Source of the DNA: Rhodamnia argentea
Taxonomy: Eukaryota > Streptophyta > Magnoliopsida > Myrtales > Myrtaceae
NCBI RefSeq assembly: GCF_020921035.1
Contig: NC_063151.1
Location: 34,788,934-34,852,933, forward strand
Reading direction: 5' to 3'
DNA: 64,000 nucleotides
Part shown: positions 50,501-61,254 of the stretch, piece by piece
How positions within the stretch are numbered: position 1 is the first letter of the stretch
Layout: the number at the start of each line of letters is the position of its first letter
Position numbers and translations under genes: made by a program
The notes under the pieces: generated by a model
Told to the model about the DNA's origin: nothing
Database searches by the model: none
The model's input: the letters and a program-made list of their open reading frames with translations, nothing else

Positions 50501-53500
50501 TAATATTGGCTCAGCGGATTGTCCAAGATATAGAGCAATCAACATGGAAGTTATTGAGCTTGACACAGGTTTGCATAGTAGTCCATTCTTACTGCAGATC
50601 TTGGTTATCCGAATGTTGGCTTCTGTTGTAATGCGGTGTATTGCAGATTTTGGCAGTACTTTTTCTGGGGTGCTAACTGATGAGCGTGGAAGAGTTCAAG
50701 CTATATGGGGAAGCTTTTCCACTCAGGTTTGCTAATATTCTTTTGCTTCTATTAGTGATCCTTCTATGTTCTGATGCTTATTTTTCTATTTGCAGCTGAA
50801 ATTTGGCTGCAGCTCCTCAGAAGATCACCAATTTGTTAGAGGTATTCCAGTTTATAGTGTAAGTGAGGTCGTCAACAAAATTGTATCTGGTGCCAAGGGG
50901 CCCCCTCTACTCATAAATGGTGCCAAAAGGCCAATGCCGCTTGTTAGGATGTTGGAGGTTGAGCTGTACCCCACACTTCTTTCCAAGGCCAGAAGTTTCG
51001 GACTGAGCGACCAATGGGTTCAAGTAGGTCCTTTCTCCCCCTTTGGCCAAAAAGCAAGTAGGGTTTTTTCCTCACAAATAGGGCATTATATACAGTCATT
51101 CTTGTGAGACTTTTTTAACAGTAAGGATATATTTTTGTGTGAGAGAAACAGCAAAGCACTAGAATTGACAGAAACAGCAGAATCGTCTACGTATAAAAAA
51201 TGACATAGTTTGTCTAGACATGATAAATCCGAATAATTAAATGCTTAAATATGATTTTATGAAGCAGCAATTACCCTGGCATTTGTAGGCAGAGGATTCT
51301 GACCAGTGGCAATTATTGTAGGCTCTTGTTAAAAGAGATCCAGTTAGGCGACAAGTTCTACGCGTTAAGGGCTGTTTGGCTGGTTCAAAAGCTGAAAAAA
51401 TATTGGAACAAGGCGATATGGTCCTGGCCATAAATAAGGAGCCAGTTACTTGCTTCCGCGACATAGAAAATGGTTGCCAAGCATTGGACAACTCTGATGA
51501 CACTGATGGGAAGCTTAACGTGACCATTTTCCGGCAGGTGAACCATTAGATATCTTGTTCTGATTGCAAAAAAGAAAGAAAGCATACAATATCTTGTCAT
51601 TTTTTGCATTCTTTACATGCCTAGGTCGTTCTGTTTTATTCAAGATTGAGGTTAACTGTGCTTATAATTTTAAGAAAGAGCTCGAGAAGTAGATGATTTT
51701 CATGTTTGAATCCTTCTTTCATTTCAGGGGCGGGAAATTGATATTCTTGTCGGGACAGATGTTAGGGATGGAAATGGTACAGCACGCGTGATTAATTGGT
51801 GTGGATGTATTGTTCAAGAACCACACTCGGCAGTCCGTGCTCTTGGATACCTTCCTGAAGAAGGGCATGGTGTGTATGTTGCTAGGTGAGTCTTGCAATA
51901 TCTTTGAAGACGATACCCTGTCTCGTCTTGAATTGACAGTGATAGTATAAACTTTTCCAGCTCCACGCTTTTTCTGTATTTAAGATGATTCCGCGAGGAA
52001 GTTACAGCCCCTTTTTTCTGCTCTGCTTAATTTTGGAATACATCGAGCCTGGCGTCCCGTGGGAGAAGGATTCTTGATTGATTTTCAAATGAAATCGAGC
52101 TCTGCCTTGAGTACTCCTGCATTCCTAAGATGCTTTGTGGCCCTTAGCATCAACTAATCTATTATTTCCTTAGCTGAACCAAGCAGCTATTGCTGTACAG
52201 TCAACTGCTATGCAGTACTTACTAGTTGTTTTGATGTTTTCTAACCTTTTTCAATGTGTAAGATTGTCTCTTTGAAGCATTCTTTTTAGCTGGTTCTTGT
52301 CCTGATTTTATGCTTTAGTTTCACTTTGCCCTATATTTGGTGCTTCAAACAAGTCTCTCTTAGGATAGATAAGCGAAGAATCTCATCTTTTTCTATTTTT
52401 TTTATCTTCCAGGTGGTGTCACGGAAGTCCTGTGCATAGATATGGTCTATATGCTCTTCAATGGATTGTCGAAATTAATGGAAAGCCGACTCCTGACTTA
52501 GATGCATTTATTAGTGTGACAAAGGTACTTCTACTGTGTGCTGCGGAAGAGTTACAAGTATCATTCTGCCATATAGTGGAGAGAGTGCTCATTTCTTGTG
52601 AAAAAAGTTAAAACTAATACAGCATTATCATATTAATCTTCCATGCTACTCTCCCTGAGGTCACTGCTTTGTCCATAGCATTTTGGGAAGTAAGATCTGT
52701 TCTTTGATTTGGCTGTATTGGCGCATGTCAACCCTGTAGATATGATTGGATTGACACAGTGAGCGCAGGGTTTTTCGGTAGAATCACTTCATGCGACAGA
52801 ATAATAGTTTTGGGTGGTCAAGTTTGAACATCATATAGGATAGCAATTTCTGAAATACAACCAAGACATGATATACTGGTGGGCGGTGATTCAGTGTAAT
52901 TTTAACCGGCATTTAAGTAGTCCAGGTCCTCTGTCAATTCCTTAACCTCCCATATGTACTACCGCACTATGTGTTTTATTGCAGGAACAATGTGTTTTTT
53001 TTCCCCCACCAGTATATATAAAATTGATGATTGGAAAAGAGAAGTATTACAAAATTTGTTTTGGTTGCCAGTCATTCTCGGATACTGAGAATTGCGGTCA
53101 TCATGAAAATGTATACGAGTTGCAGCAACTGCCATTTGTTTTGAAATGTTATTTATGGCTTTCTAAATTCTGATTGTGTACCATGAAAATCCAAAATCGT
53201 GTGCATTCGCCCAACCCTGGATGTGTTTGGCTAATGAAGCAGGTAAAGTGTACAATTGAGCTGTTATAATATTTTGTAAATCACCTTGATAGATATTTGT
53301 CAATCTTCACTTTCTTGTCATCGCCTCCCGGCATTGTTGCTTAAGTATGCCTTTGCATGTAAATTGTTCCTACCAGAGTGGGGGAGATAGATATACATGA
53401 TAATATTTTACTGGTTGCAGGAGTTGGAGCATGGGGAATTTGTTCGTGTGAGGACAGTACACTTAAATGGGAAGCCGCGAGTGCTAACATTGAAGCAAGA

Positions 53501-53585
53501 TTTGCACTATTGGCCTACATGGGAGCTGAGGTTTCACCCAGACACTGCAGTGTGGCGTCGCCAAATAGTCAAAGCATTAGTGTGA
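38552..53585 (+). CDS. DEG7: Protease Do-like 7 (DEG7), serine protease with PDZ domains
   Basis: I placed 24 exons: 38552-38852, 39435-39505, 40835-40969, 43036-43094, 43538-43574, 43951-44076, 44173-44262, 45155-45220, 45316-45372, 45445-45510, 46019-46126, 46369-46449, 47179-47228, 47582-47747, 48598-49104, 49510-49692, 49774-49879, 50398-50568, 50647-50726, 50796-51023, 51322-51537, 51728-51885, 52413-52524 and 53421-53585. They total 3,339 nt, or 1,112 residues, all in phase and close to Arabidopsis DEG7 (about 1,100). The catalytic triad is His96 (TNRHVV), Asp127 (VHDFGF) and Ser211 (GGSSGSPV). PDZ domains follow ('[14 protein letters not shown]', '[10 protein letters not shown]'), then an acidic linker with KKKRR near residue 600. 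A second, degenerate protease-like half and further PDZ-type segments complete the duplicated plan of this family. DEG7 is reported to degrade photodamaged photosystem II proteins on the chloroplast stromal side, although no transit peptide is obvious here. Confidence 0.96.
41473..42708. repeat. Tandem duplication of about 616 bases inside a DEG7 intron
   Basis: Copy 1 is 41473-42088 and copy 2 is 42089-42708, in direct orientation, within the intron 40970-43034. Both begin 'cagtc.tcta...attcagcatgc', share 'catgcatggccagcgtt' and 'cagccaatc.gctgattgag', and end 'gggaatattatagtgaca'. Copies differ by scattered substitutions and small indels only. Confidence 0.93.
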
Positions 53586-54571
53586 TTTTGTGCAGTCTTA
53601 CATAGTTGTGGGAGAGGAATGGCCGAAAAGAAGCGGCACATGCATGGAGGCGGCCTACCTAGACCATGTAAAATTTGATTCATCATCAATCCCAATTGCG
53701 TTCACTAATGCAGTGCAGTCACCATGATCATGGGCCACTATGCATCATGTGGGCATGGGAGTCTTAAGTACGAAGTCGATGGAGTTGCTATGCAAGTGGA
53801 GTACTTGTAATTTGGCAAAAACCAAAGTCACAATACATTGAGTAGAGGAAGGAAATTAATACATGCGAAGTACACTTAAGTCATTGAATTGACGCTTAAG
53901 AATAGGTTTGCTGGCGCAGATGATCCCAGGGAATTAATAGACTGCCGAAACTGACTTTGGTCAGGTGGTTTAGATGTTGCTTGAGTATCTGTAAGGCGGG
54001 AAAAGAGGCAGTTTCAGAACAGAACTTTGAATAGTCTAGACATGTGGCATGGGAATCGTTTGTTATGAAACTTTTTTATGGTGCTTGAAAATTCAGTGAT
54101 CCAGACTAGAAGAAGAGGTCTTTGCTCTTCGATTCTGTACCTCCTTACACTGTACTGGACCAAGGCGCACTTGTATTTCACGATTTTAGTCTATCGATCA
54201 AACACTCTCGACGCGTTCCAAGAATGGCAAGGATCATAGACCTGGTCTTGATTTAACGATGGAAATCTGTGGATATGTTCACGGAGATCTGTCTATCGTC
54301 CGTAAGAATGTGCGAGATGATTGACATTGCAGCGCCGGAGCGATTACCCAGTCAAAAGTTTTCTAAATATCTGGACACTCCACTAAGAAGTCCGAAGAGC
54401 ATGGATCCCTCAATTCATGCCTCAAATGGCAAAAATGAAGACAAGCTGCTGCAGCGTCTTCCTACTCCTATACTAATTGGTTGATCCGTTAATTCTCAGC
54501 TGGTGGCAAAACACCTTATACCTTTACTGTAATTCAAAAAACGCGAAAAAGGGAACATACGCAGTGATCTA
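53586..54571. other. DEG7 3' UTR and spacer
   Basis: The first several hundred bases are probably 3' UTR. A 71-codon frame at 54269-54484 has no recognisable content and I do not call it. The minus-strand gene at 54572 ends here, so the two genes converge. Confidence 0.5.
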
Positions 54572-55054
54572 TCACATAGCCACAAGAAGAACAATATAGA
54601 GAAAGCATAGCACCACTGCAATGGTGACCATCGATTGTGAATGAATCGTTTCCGGTGATTGCGACCGGAAAGGAGGATGTTGGTAGTACCACGGGAAGTA
54701 CGGCATTATTGGGTCGGGGGGGGGAGGAGGGATGGAATTCATGTACCAATTAGGTGGAGGAAAAGCATAGGGTATGTACCCAGAGTCCGGAGGCGGATAG
54801 AGGACGAAGGGCGGCGGTTGGTCGGCAAACGGCGGCAATGGCGTCGACGACGGCTGTGACAGCGGAGGAGGCGGTGATGGGCAGTCCATGGCCGCACTCG
54901 GTGGCGGAAGACAAGGATAAGGACACTCATTCGAGTATGCCGGAGCCTGTTCAGCTAGTGCAGGTTGCGCCAGCAACGAGAATTGCAAATTCAAGTGCGC
55001 CGCCACGAAGTATAAGGCAGTCCTAGTGCTTCCATGACTGTTGACCTTGGCCAT
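54572..55054 (-). CDS. Small proline-rich secreted or membrane-anchored protein
   Basis: Single-exon frame of 160 residues; ATG at 55052-55054, stop at 54572-54574. A moderately hydrophobic N-terminal stretch (about residues 13-34, ending in 'LAQPALA') could be a signal peptide. The middle is Pro-rich with aromatic residues ('PPPPPLSQPSS', 'PPPDSGYIPYAFPPPNWYMN') and two Cys in 'CPYPC'. The last 20 residues (VTIAVVLCFLYIVLLVAM) are a hydrophobic anchor or GPI-type tail. This is the plan of small plant hydroxyproline-rich cell-surface proteins. The Pro runs are not classical extensin SPPPP repeats. The overlapping plus-strand frames at 54659-55026 are shadows. The gene at 58748 has a similar plan on the opposite strand. 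Function unknown. Confidence 0.72.
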   Translation of the reverse strand: MAKVNSHGSTRTALYFVAAHLNLQFSLLAQPALAEQAPAYSNECPYPCLPPPSAAMDCPSPPPPLSQPSSTPLPPFADQPPPFVLYPPPDSGYIPYAFPPPNWYMNSIPPPPPDPIMPYFPWYYQHPPFRSQSPETIHSQSMVTIAVVLCFLYIVLLVAM

Positions 55055-58000
55055 TCCAGATTGAGAGAAGAGGGAGTGAGAGAAAATGGGGAATGTGTGG
55101 AGTGATGCATCAAAACGTTCGTTGAGAAAGCTTCAAAAGTGAAACTATTTGAGGTGTGGTTGGAAACACAGAAAGCAAACTCTACGTGCATGCGTATCTT
55201 CTAAGGGTCGTGATGGTAAAGAGCTCACTTTGTTGCTTTTTGTGTCACCAACCCCCTTTGGAGTTCTTTGGAAGTGTCAAGAACTCGGGAAGGTACATCT
55301 CTAGGAATTCATAAATCTCATCCACCATGATTCTCCCTCTGCTTCCAGGGACGCCAAAACCAGGAGACTCTTATGGTGAAGCAAAGCTATTTATGATGGT
55401 AGAAAAGTGACTCCTAAACGTCAAAGCTACCGCATACAGATTCAGACCCACTGAACTTGTAGCTACAGTAATTTCGCGATAAATGATCTGCTTTTTGGCC
55501 ACGAAACTATGTTGGTGGCAAACGTTTCATGCCGGTATGTCTTATATTTAAGCGGCGAAATGATCTTCTTTCACGAAAAGCTTTATCGTGGCCACATTTT
55601 CACCGTCGCTCAACAATCGCCTCTTCATCCTTTATCGCTAGAAGTACAATGATTTTTACCACAACTTTTCAACCACGATTCTTACCTTCACCAAAACGGA
55701 TACACTCATCTTTGCCACAATGCTCTAGTTATGAATTTCGGATATTTCCAACAAGAAAGCTACTGGTCTAACGGTATTATCGGTTATTTTTTATCACATG
55801 ATCTCCCAATCAATGAGTGCTTATGCAAAACACGCGGTTAAAATGTGTGGATCTATGATTGAGATTGTACGATCCTTGTGATCTCTGTCAGAGAAGCATT
55901 TTTCAATTTTTTTTTTATTTGAGATCCCGAAGTTACAACCATCTATTGACTTTTCATCACAATAGGTTGTCCCCTGGGCCATGAAATAAAATTCATAGCC
56001 ATAGAACGGTTGCTTCACTTTGCTGCAAAAAAACTTTCTGAGCAAAAACTATACTTTTCAGGTATGAAATTATTTGATTTCATCACCGAGACCTATTGCC
56101 AAGGATCTTCAGCCATGATCTTTTCGGCCACGAAACCTTCCGTCGCAGGACGCCCTAGCCATGAAATTCCACGCGCCAAAATGTCAATCTTCTTGCGGCG
56201 GGATGCATAGGAAATGTATCCTCTTTGGGCTTCCTGATCATGTCAAATGATCTTGTGCTTAGCTAGCTCTTTTTAATATGAATCTTGGGTTCAGTCCTAG
56301 TAGTGAGGTGATCCTAGGAAATTTATGAGTATGCACACGTGGTTTTCTTAAATTCCTGGTTTTGAGTTATGTTAGATCTGCCCGAATTGCTCCTGATGGG
56401 TTATGTAGTGATAAGTAAGGGCTACTGATATACATCTCTACTTTTTCCTCTCCAATGTAGTATCCTTCGGTTAATAAGATTAGATTCTGTCAAATTCAGT
56501 AGAATATGCCTAGCTAACATTAGAGGCAGACATTAAATATTCGATTAGGGGTAAGATGCCATGTCACATCAGGTTAATTTTGTTTTTCGACCAAAAAAAA
56601 AGTTAATTTTGTTTAGCATGTATTTATTGCGGTACCACACAAGCAGATAGATGAGATTCAATTGATTCGTGTAAGATTTACGTGCCGGATGACCTTCCCA
56701 AATACTCTTCCAAGATGAATTCCAAACATTCATGACTTGGAAGTAAACAAGTCGAATTTGTAGGGAATCACGTGAAAACGGATGGATCTTGCAACTTAAT
56801 GTCACCCAAGAAGAAGCAATTACCAGCGAAATCGACGTGGAACACAAAGAGCATCGTACATTTACGTGGTTTGATCACAGTGTCGGTACCAACCCACGAG
56901 AGTAGACAGGTTAATCCACTATTGATCGGGGAGCTACAGTGTTATAATCGGTAGCTCAATCCCATTTATACTTTCCAGTCCTAAATTACAGCCAAGTGAT
57001 TTCCAGTCCTGTTTACTCACAATCTCTCACATGTTTTCATCAAGAAAATTCGAACAGAAAATCTTAAAGACAGCGTCAAAATCTACGAGTGATTTACATT
57101 GAACGGTACCTTGGACGTCGCACACGAACTCACGCCATAAAGCTTTGCTGCAACAAGGCACAAAAGAGAATAGGTCGAGGGTGGTGGGCACACCCTCCAC
57201 CAAGAAGGATTTCAAGCCCTTTTTTTTTCTTATATATTGAATTAAAGGTCGATTCACCAAGTCGATCTACAAAATATTGAATCCGATGAGTAGAGCTCGT
57301 GTGCTTGGTTGTGATGAGTACCTAAGTCTTTAAAATCGCGGCATTTTATTCTCCAACATAATTGGGCTTCTCACAATCGAGATTTCGGGCCCATCCGGTT
57401 AAACGGGCTCAAACTCGAGACGAAATCATCACTCATCCCTCGGTTGATTAGTGAGCTAAAGGCCTGTTCACAAAATCAACCTACAAAATAATGGGGGACT
57501 CCATATGATTAGTTGCAAACACATTGTAACTCGATCTTTACGCACATAGCGTCGCCTTATTCCTCGCAGAGACAACGAAACGCGACCCGAGTATATTAGC
57601 CGGAAGACCCAATAATCGAATGGAAGAATAAGATGCAAAGCTATGAACTTTTGGAAAAGTGGACAATCGAAGGGGCGTTGTCATGTTGGAAAAAGATACA
57701 TATATACCCGCAAAAAGGTGGGGCATGTGTGAGCATAAAGCTTAAGACCTTCCAATCCTCTTGATTCGTCCATTGGGAAAAAGTGTATTATTCCCAATGT
57801 GGCTTTGCTCAAACATCAACTTTCGATTCATATCTTTTTCTAGGTTCTTTAAAAGCGACGCAGAATATCAAGGAAAGGTCTGATTTTGATAAGCCTGGAG
57901 ATTCTTGCAGTTACTACATATTTATGGTCTAATTCATCTTTTGAACAGATTCCCCTTTAGCTCTGGCGAACATGGCCTGAGAACTTATTCTTCGCGCAGC

Positions 58001-58569
58001 CCGACTTTATCTGCAAGTGATGAGTATACGAAGGCATGAACGATCCGGTCTCTCTTTCTTCAGCAAGCAGAGAAAACTCTAGCTAGGTAAAAACAATCTG
58101 TATCTCAAAGATCTAGGAGTCTTTAACATTCGGTACCATATGAAATGTAGTGCAGACAAATTCTTTTGACAAACTTGTAACCAATAATGACATCCTTGGG
58201 CCTTAACTAAACCGTAGCATCTAGATGTACCATGTAAAAATGGAAAAACTTGACACGTTTTGGAAAAAGGAACTCCATTGGAACCGAAATTGCGACGAAA
58301 TCATTCGTTTTTCATAGATGCGAAATCGAGAACCTGTGTAAAGAGTGGAGTGGAGAAAAGGAGGAGGAAAAGCTAGGCATGACTTTGAAAGGAGGGTCCT
58401 AAGTCTAAGTCATTTAAACCCACCACATGCATCTCTCTCTCTCTCTCTCTTTATATCTAAGACGAGCGACTCATCATCAAACCAATCTCTCTAAAGAGTC
58501 ACTTTCCTTGCTCAACTGTGCATTCCTCCGAATTAACTGATCCGCCACCTAACGCAACCCCACATTATT

Positions 58570-58576
<7 letters not shown>
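55055..58576. other. Intergenic between the two proline-rich genes
   Basis: AT-rich, 3.5 kb, with no gene I can support. Open frames of 60-92 codons (55529-55771, 56569-56847, 57027-57260 and others) show no domain. At 57244 and 57470 two loosely similar phrases ('tcaccaagtcgatctacaaaat' in overlapping shorter pieces and 'cacaaaatcaacctacaaaat') suggest an old local duplication. Confidence 0.45.

Positions 58577-58606
<30 letters not shown>
58577..58606. repeat. (CT)n microsatellite in the leader of the proline-rich gene
   Basis: An uninterrupted run of about 15 CT units, with shorter (CT)n runs at 58434-58450 and 58692-58709. Confidence 0.92.
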
Positions 58607-58609
<3 letters not shown>

Positions 58610-58747
58610 ATTTGTGCCACAATCTTACTACGCTCTTCTTCACGTAACTACAATCCAAGACCAGACTTCTAGTTATTCAAGAGAAACCCCATCTCTCTCT
58701 CTCTCTCTCTTGGAGCCTCCCCCTTCCATCGCGGACCCGGAAAAAGC

Positions 58748-59197
58748 ATGGTGCACTCGAGCTTTCGGCAGCTCATCTTCCTCGTTCTCTTTCTCGCCGT
58801 TTCCCTTTCGAACGGCGATAGCACAGTCCCCAGGGAGACGGAGCCGGACAAGACGACGGGGACTTTCCATGCGACGAAGAGCGGGATCAAGTGCTCGACA
58901 TGCACTTGCTCGGACCCGTGTGGCCAGCAGCAGAGCCTGCCGCCGCCTCCTCCTCCTCCTCCCCGTCCCCCTCCACCACCGCCTCCCCCACCGAAGGCCA
59001 CGTACTGTTGTCCGTTGCCGCCTCCTCCGCCGAGGTTCATCTACGTGACGGGGATGCCGGGGAACTTGTACTCATCCGACACCAATGACGACTGGCATTA
59101 CTATTACTCAGGTGCTTCTCGGAATCGTGTCGCGGGTTACAACGAGTTGGTGCTTTTGGTTGGATTTGGCATTTTGGGTGCTGTAGCAACTTGGTGA
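58748..59197 (+). CDS. Proline-rich cell-surface protein with signal peptide and C-terminal anchor
   Basis: Single-exon frame of 149 residues. Residues 1-24 form a clear signal peptide (FRQLIFLVLFLAVSLSNG). A Cys cluster, 'KCSTCTCSDPCG', precedes long Pro runs (eight Pro, Arg, then nine Pro) and 'YCCPLPPPPP'. A Tyr-rich stretch 'DDWHYYYSG' follows, and the C-terminus is hydrophobic (ELVLLVGFGILGAVATW), fitting a membrane anchor or GPI signal. The Pro tracts are probably hydroxylated and glycosylated in the wall, but that is family inference. No named family was identified. The plan (signal, Cys pair, Pro-rich, hydrophobic tail) matches the minus-strand gene at 54572, so they may be distant relatives. 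A (CT)n-rich leader precedes the ATG. Confidence 0.82.
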   Translation: MVHSSFRQLIFLVLFLAVSLSNGDSTVPRETEPDKTTGTFHATKSGIKCSTCTCSDPCGQQQSLPPPPPPPPRPPPPPPPPPKATYCCPLPPPPPRFIYVTGMPGNLYSSDTNDDWHYYYSGASRNRVAGYNELVLLVGFGILGAVATW

Positions 59198-59506
59198 TGG
59201 TGGTGTTTATATATGGCTGTGAATTTGATTCGGCGAAACTAAAAAAGAAACGGTAAATAATGCTGTTGGCTCAGGAGGGTAGGTACATAGATGTCGGTGC
59301 TTTATTCATTCATCGATGTTGATGTTGGTACTCTCGACATTATTCTATGAATCTTGTCTCACTGATATATAGAGTTCGTTCTTCTTTCTGAATTCTTTTT
59401 GTTGGATGACCTTCAAAACCGAATAAACGGTGGAATTATAGTGTCAATCAAGCTGAAGCTTGGGATAATTTCTCTCGTTCGTGATTGATTGGTCTCCTTA
59501 GGAAGA
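59198..59506. other. 3' UTR of the proline-rich gene
   Basis: Probable 3' UTR and spacer up to the start of the duplicated block; nothing else is seen. Confidence 0.45.
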
Positions 59507-60576
59507 TGACCCCCCATTGGCATTCTGGATTCACCCGAGACAGGATTTTGACCGTGTGTGAAAAAATTTCGAAGACCAAGTTAGGTAAGGAAAAGCCCAG
59601 TTTCAGTACATGCTCATGCTGAAAAATTAATTACGTACGCCATAGTAGTTGCATGCAACAACATTATCGAATACGGGCTTTCGAGGTGGTACGCTAACTA
59701 TGGCAAATAGAATTAAAGCTACGAATTACAATTTCTTCACATGGATAAGTCAGTTTAGTTAGTTATCTTTCGTTTCTACAACGCTTAGATTGGGTTGGAA
59801 TAACATATGAAAAGGATCCATACCCTCATAAAAACTACCATATAATCGATTCTATTTTCACATTGGGTTATCAAACTCAAACTTTATCGGAAAAATTGTT
59901 CAAAAACTCTTAAATCTATTGCACTTTTGCCAATTCAGACTTAAACATTTTAATTATGCCAATTAAGTCTTAAACTTTTTTGCATTTGTCAATTGAGTTC
60001 ATTCGGCCAATTTTCGTCAGAATTGCCGACGTGGATGCTAGCTATGTTATGTAGCACGATAGGCGCTAACATGGGCCATCCTTTACTATTCATTTGAATT
60101 TGAATTTATTTAATTATATAAATTTTTTTTTCTTTTTTTTATCCTAAATGTGGCCGGCGAGGGCCTTGCAAGCCTCATCGGCCACTTTAAGAAAAATAAT
60201 TAAATAAAATAAAAATTCAAAAAATTCAAAAAAAATATTAAAAGATTATCCTCATCATCGTCGATCATGCCACATAGGACAGCCTGAGTCCACGTATGCA
60301 ATTTCCATTCAAAATTGGCCATATGGACTCAATTGGCAAAAAGTAAAAAAGTTTATGACCCAATTGAAAAAATTTAAAATGTCTAGGTTTGAATTGACAA
60401 AAATGCAATATAATAGATCTAAAACTTTTTGGACAATTTGTCCTACTTTACTTGATACAATAGAGACGTGATGCGAGTTGAAAAACACGTATATTCTTCT
60501 CTTGGCCCTACAATTAATTTGAAATAGCATGTACTGTTTCATCTCTTAACTTTGTTCATGAAATCTACAAGCGCTC
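59507..60576. repeat. Segmental duplication, copy 1
   Basis: This block is repeated in the same orientation at 62884-64000, offset by about 3.4 kb. Shared phrases include 'cattctggatt.a.ccgagaca', 'ggaaaagccca.tttcagta', 'ttcacatggataag' and 'gattgggtt', then a MITE-like element in both, and finally 'atgaaatctaNaagc'. It lies directly upstream of the promoter of the 77-residue gene. Confidence 0.85.
59889..60443. repeat. MITE-like dispersed repeat, copy F
   Basis: The ends 'ggaaaaattgttcaaaaac' and 'ctttttggacaatttgtcc' are imperfect inverted repeats. Inner blocks 'ccaattgagttcattcggcc' and 'ggccatatggactcaattgg' are also inverted. The core holds 'gtggccggcgagggccttgc' and 'gcctcatcggccac'. 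It lies within duplication copy 1. Confidence 0.75.
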
Positions 60577-60792
60577 GTCCAAATTAAAGCTATTTCTAGC
60601 ATCCAAGGCTATCCATCATCCATTGTATCGCCGACCGCCCCATGCCAATTTCTCCTCGTCCTCTCTTTTTTTTGCATATAGACTCGCACCTATGCCCGCA
60701 TCATCCTACCAATAATTCAATTCGGGCGTTGGACCGGAACTTGTTTCGTTGCAACAAATAGAAAATGGGCAAATCAGAGTGATCCCCACGCG

Positions 60793-60895
60793 CACGTGTC
60801 ACCTACGTGTCCGTAACACCTCACCTCGTGGCCTATCCAAACTCTCCTACGAACGCCACGTGGCGGCTGTCCCCGAAGGATGGAGCCCTATAAAT
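60793..60895 (+). promoter_or_regulatory. ACGT-box promoter with TATA box for the 77-residue gene
   Basis: A CACGTG G-box at 60793-60798 and a 'tacgtgt' box at 60804-60810 are followed by a perfect 12-base palindrome 'cgccacgtggcg' at 60854-60865. The TATA box 'tataaat' lies at 60889-60895, about 125 bases before the ATG. Clustered ACGT cores next to a TATA box are typical of ABA-, stress- or light-regulated plant promoters, bound by bZIP or PIF factors. Confidence 0.75.
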
Positions 60896-61020
60896 TCACT
60901 CGGTCGGCCATTCCTCCAACTTCATCGTCCTGTACTAAACCTTCCCTCTCCAATCTATCTATATTCACGTATTCTCATTCACTCGTAAAACCTCTGATCA
61001 TACCCCGAATCACGAGTGAC

Positions 61021-61254
61021 ATGGCCGTCGGCGTAGGAATCCCGATTTGCGTACAATGCGGGACGGCGAGCAACCCGTGCCGGTGCAAGGTGGTGGGGCC
61101 GACTCTGGGATTCCTGGCCTGCGCGGCCACGGCCATCGTTGAGTGGCCAGTCGGGGCGCTTGTCTACTGCTTCCGCCACGGCAAAGGCCGCCGCATCATG
61201 GCGCATCCGGCGACCGTGGTTTATCCATCCGTCACCAATGCAATTCCCATTTGA
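61021..61254 (+). CDS. Conserved small plant protein of unknown function, Cys-rich with one hydrophobic segment
   Basis: 77 residues from the ATG at 61021, which fits the TATA box and leader; an in-frame upstream ATG at 60880 precedes the TATA box. The N-terminus carries a CxxC...CxC pattern (CVQCGTASNPCRCK) that could bind a metal. A hydrophobic stretch 'GFLACAATAIVEWPVGALVY' may span a membrane. A basic 'RHGKGRR' and an ordered tail 'PATVVYPSVTNAIPI' follow. I believe similar short proteins occur widely in angiosperms, but I cannot name the family or a function. The G-box-rich promoter suggests stress- or light-responsive expression. The upstream block is duplicated near the window end, so another copy may follow beyond it. 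Confidence 0.8.
   Translation: MAVGVGIPICVQCGTASNPCRCKVVGPTLGFLACAATAIVEWPVGALVYCFRHGKGRRIMAHPATVVYPSVTNAIPI

Noticed and set aside
54659-55026. Plus-strand frames opposite the minus-strand proline-rich gene
   Set aside because: Arg/Gly-rich complements of Pro codons; the minus strand has the signal and anchor features.
58518-59048. 176-codon frame overlapping the plus-strand proline-rich gene
   Set aside because: It crosses the CT-rich leader and reads Ser/Arg-rich out-of-frame sequence, without a signal peptide.
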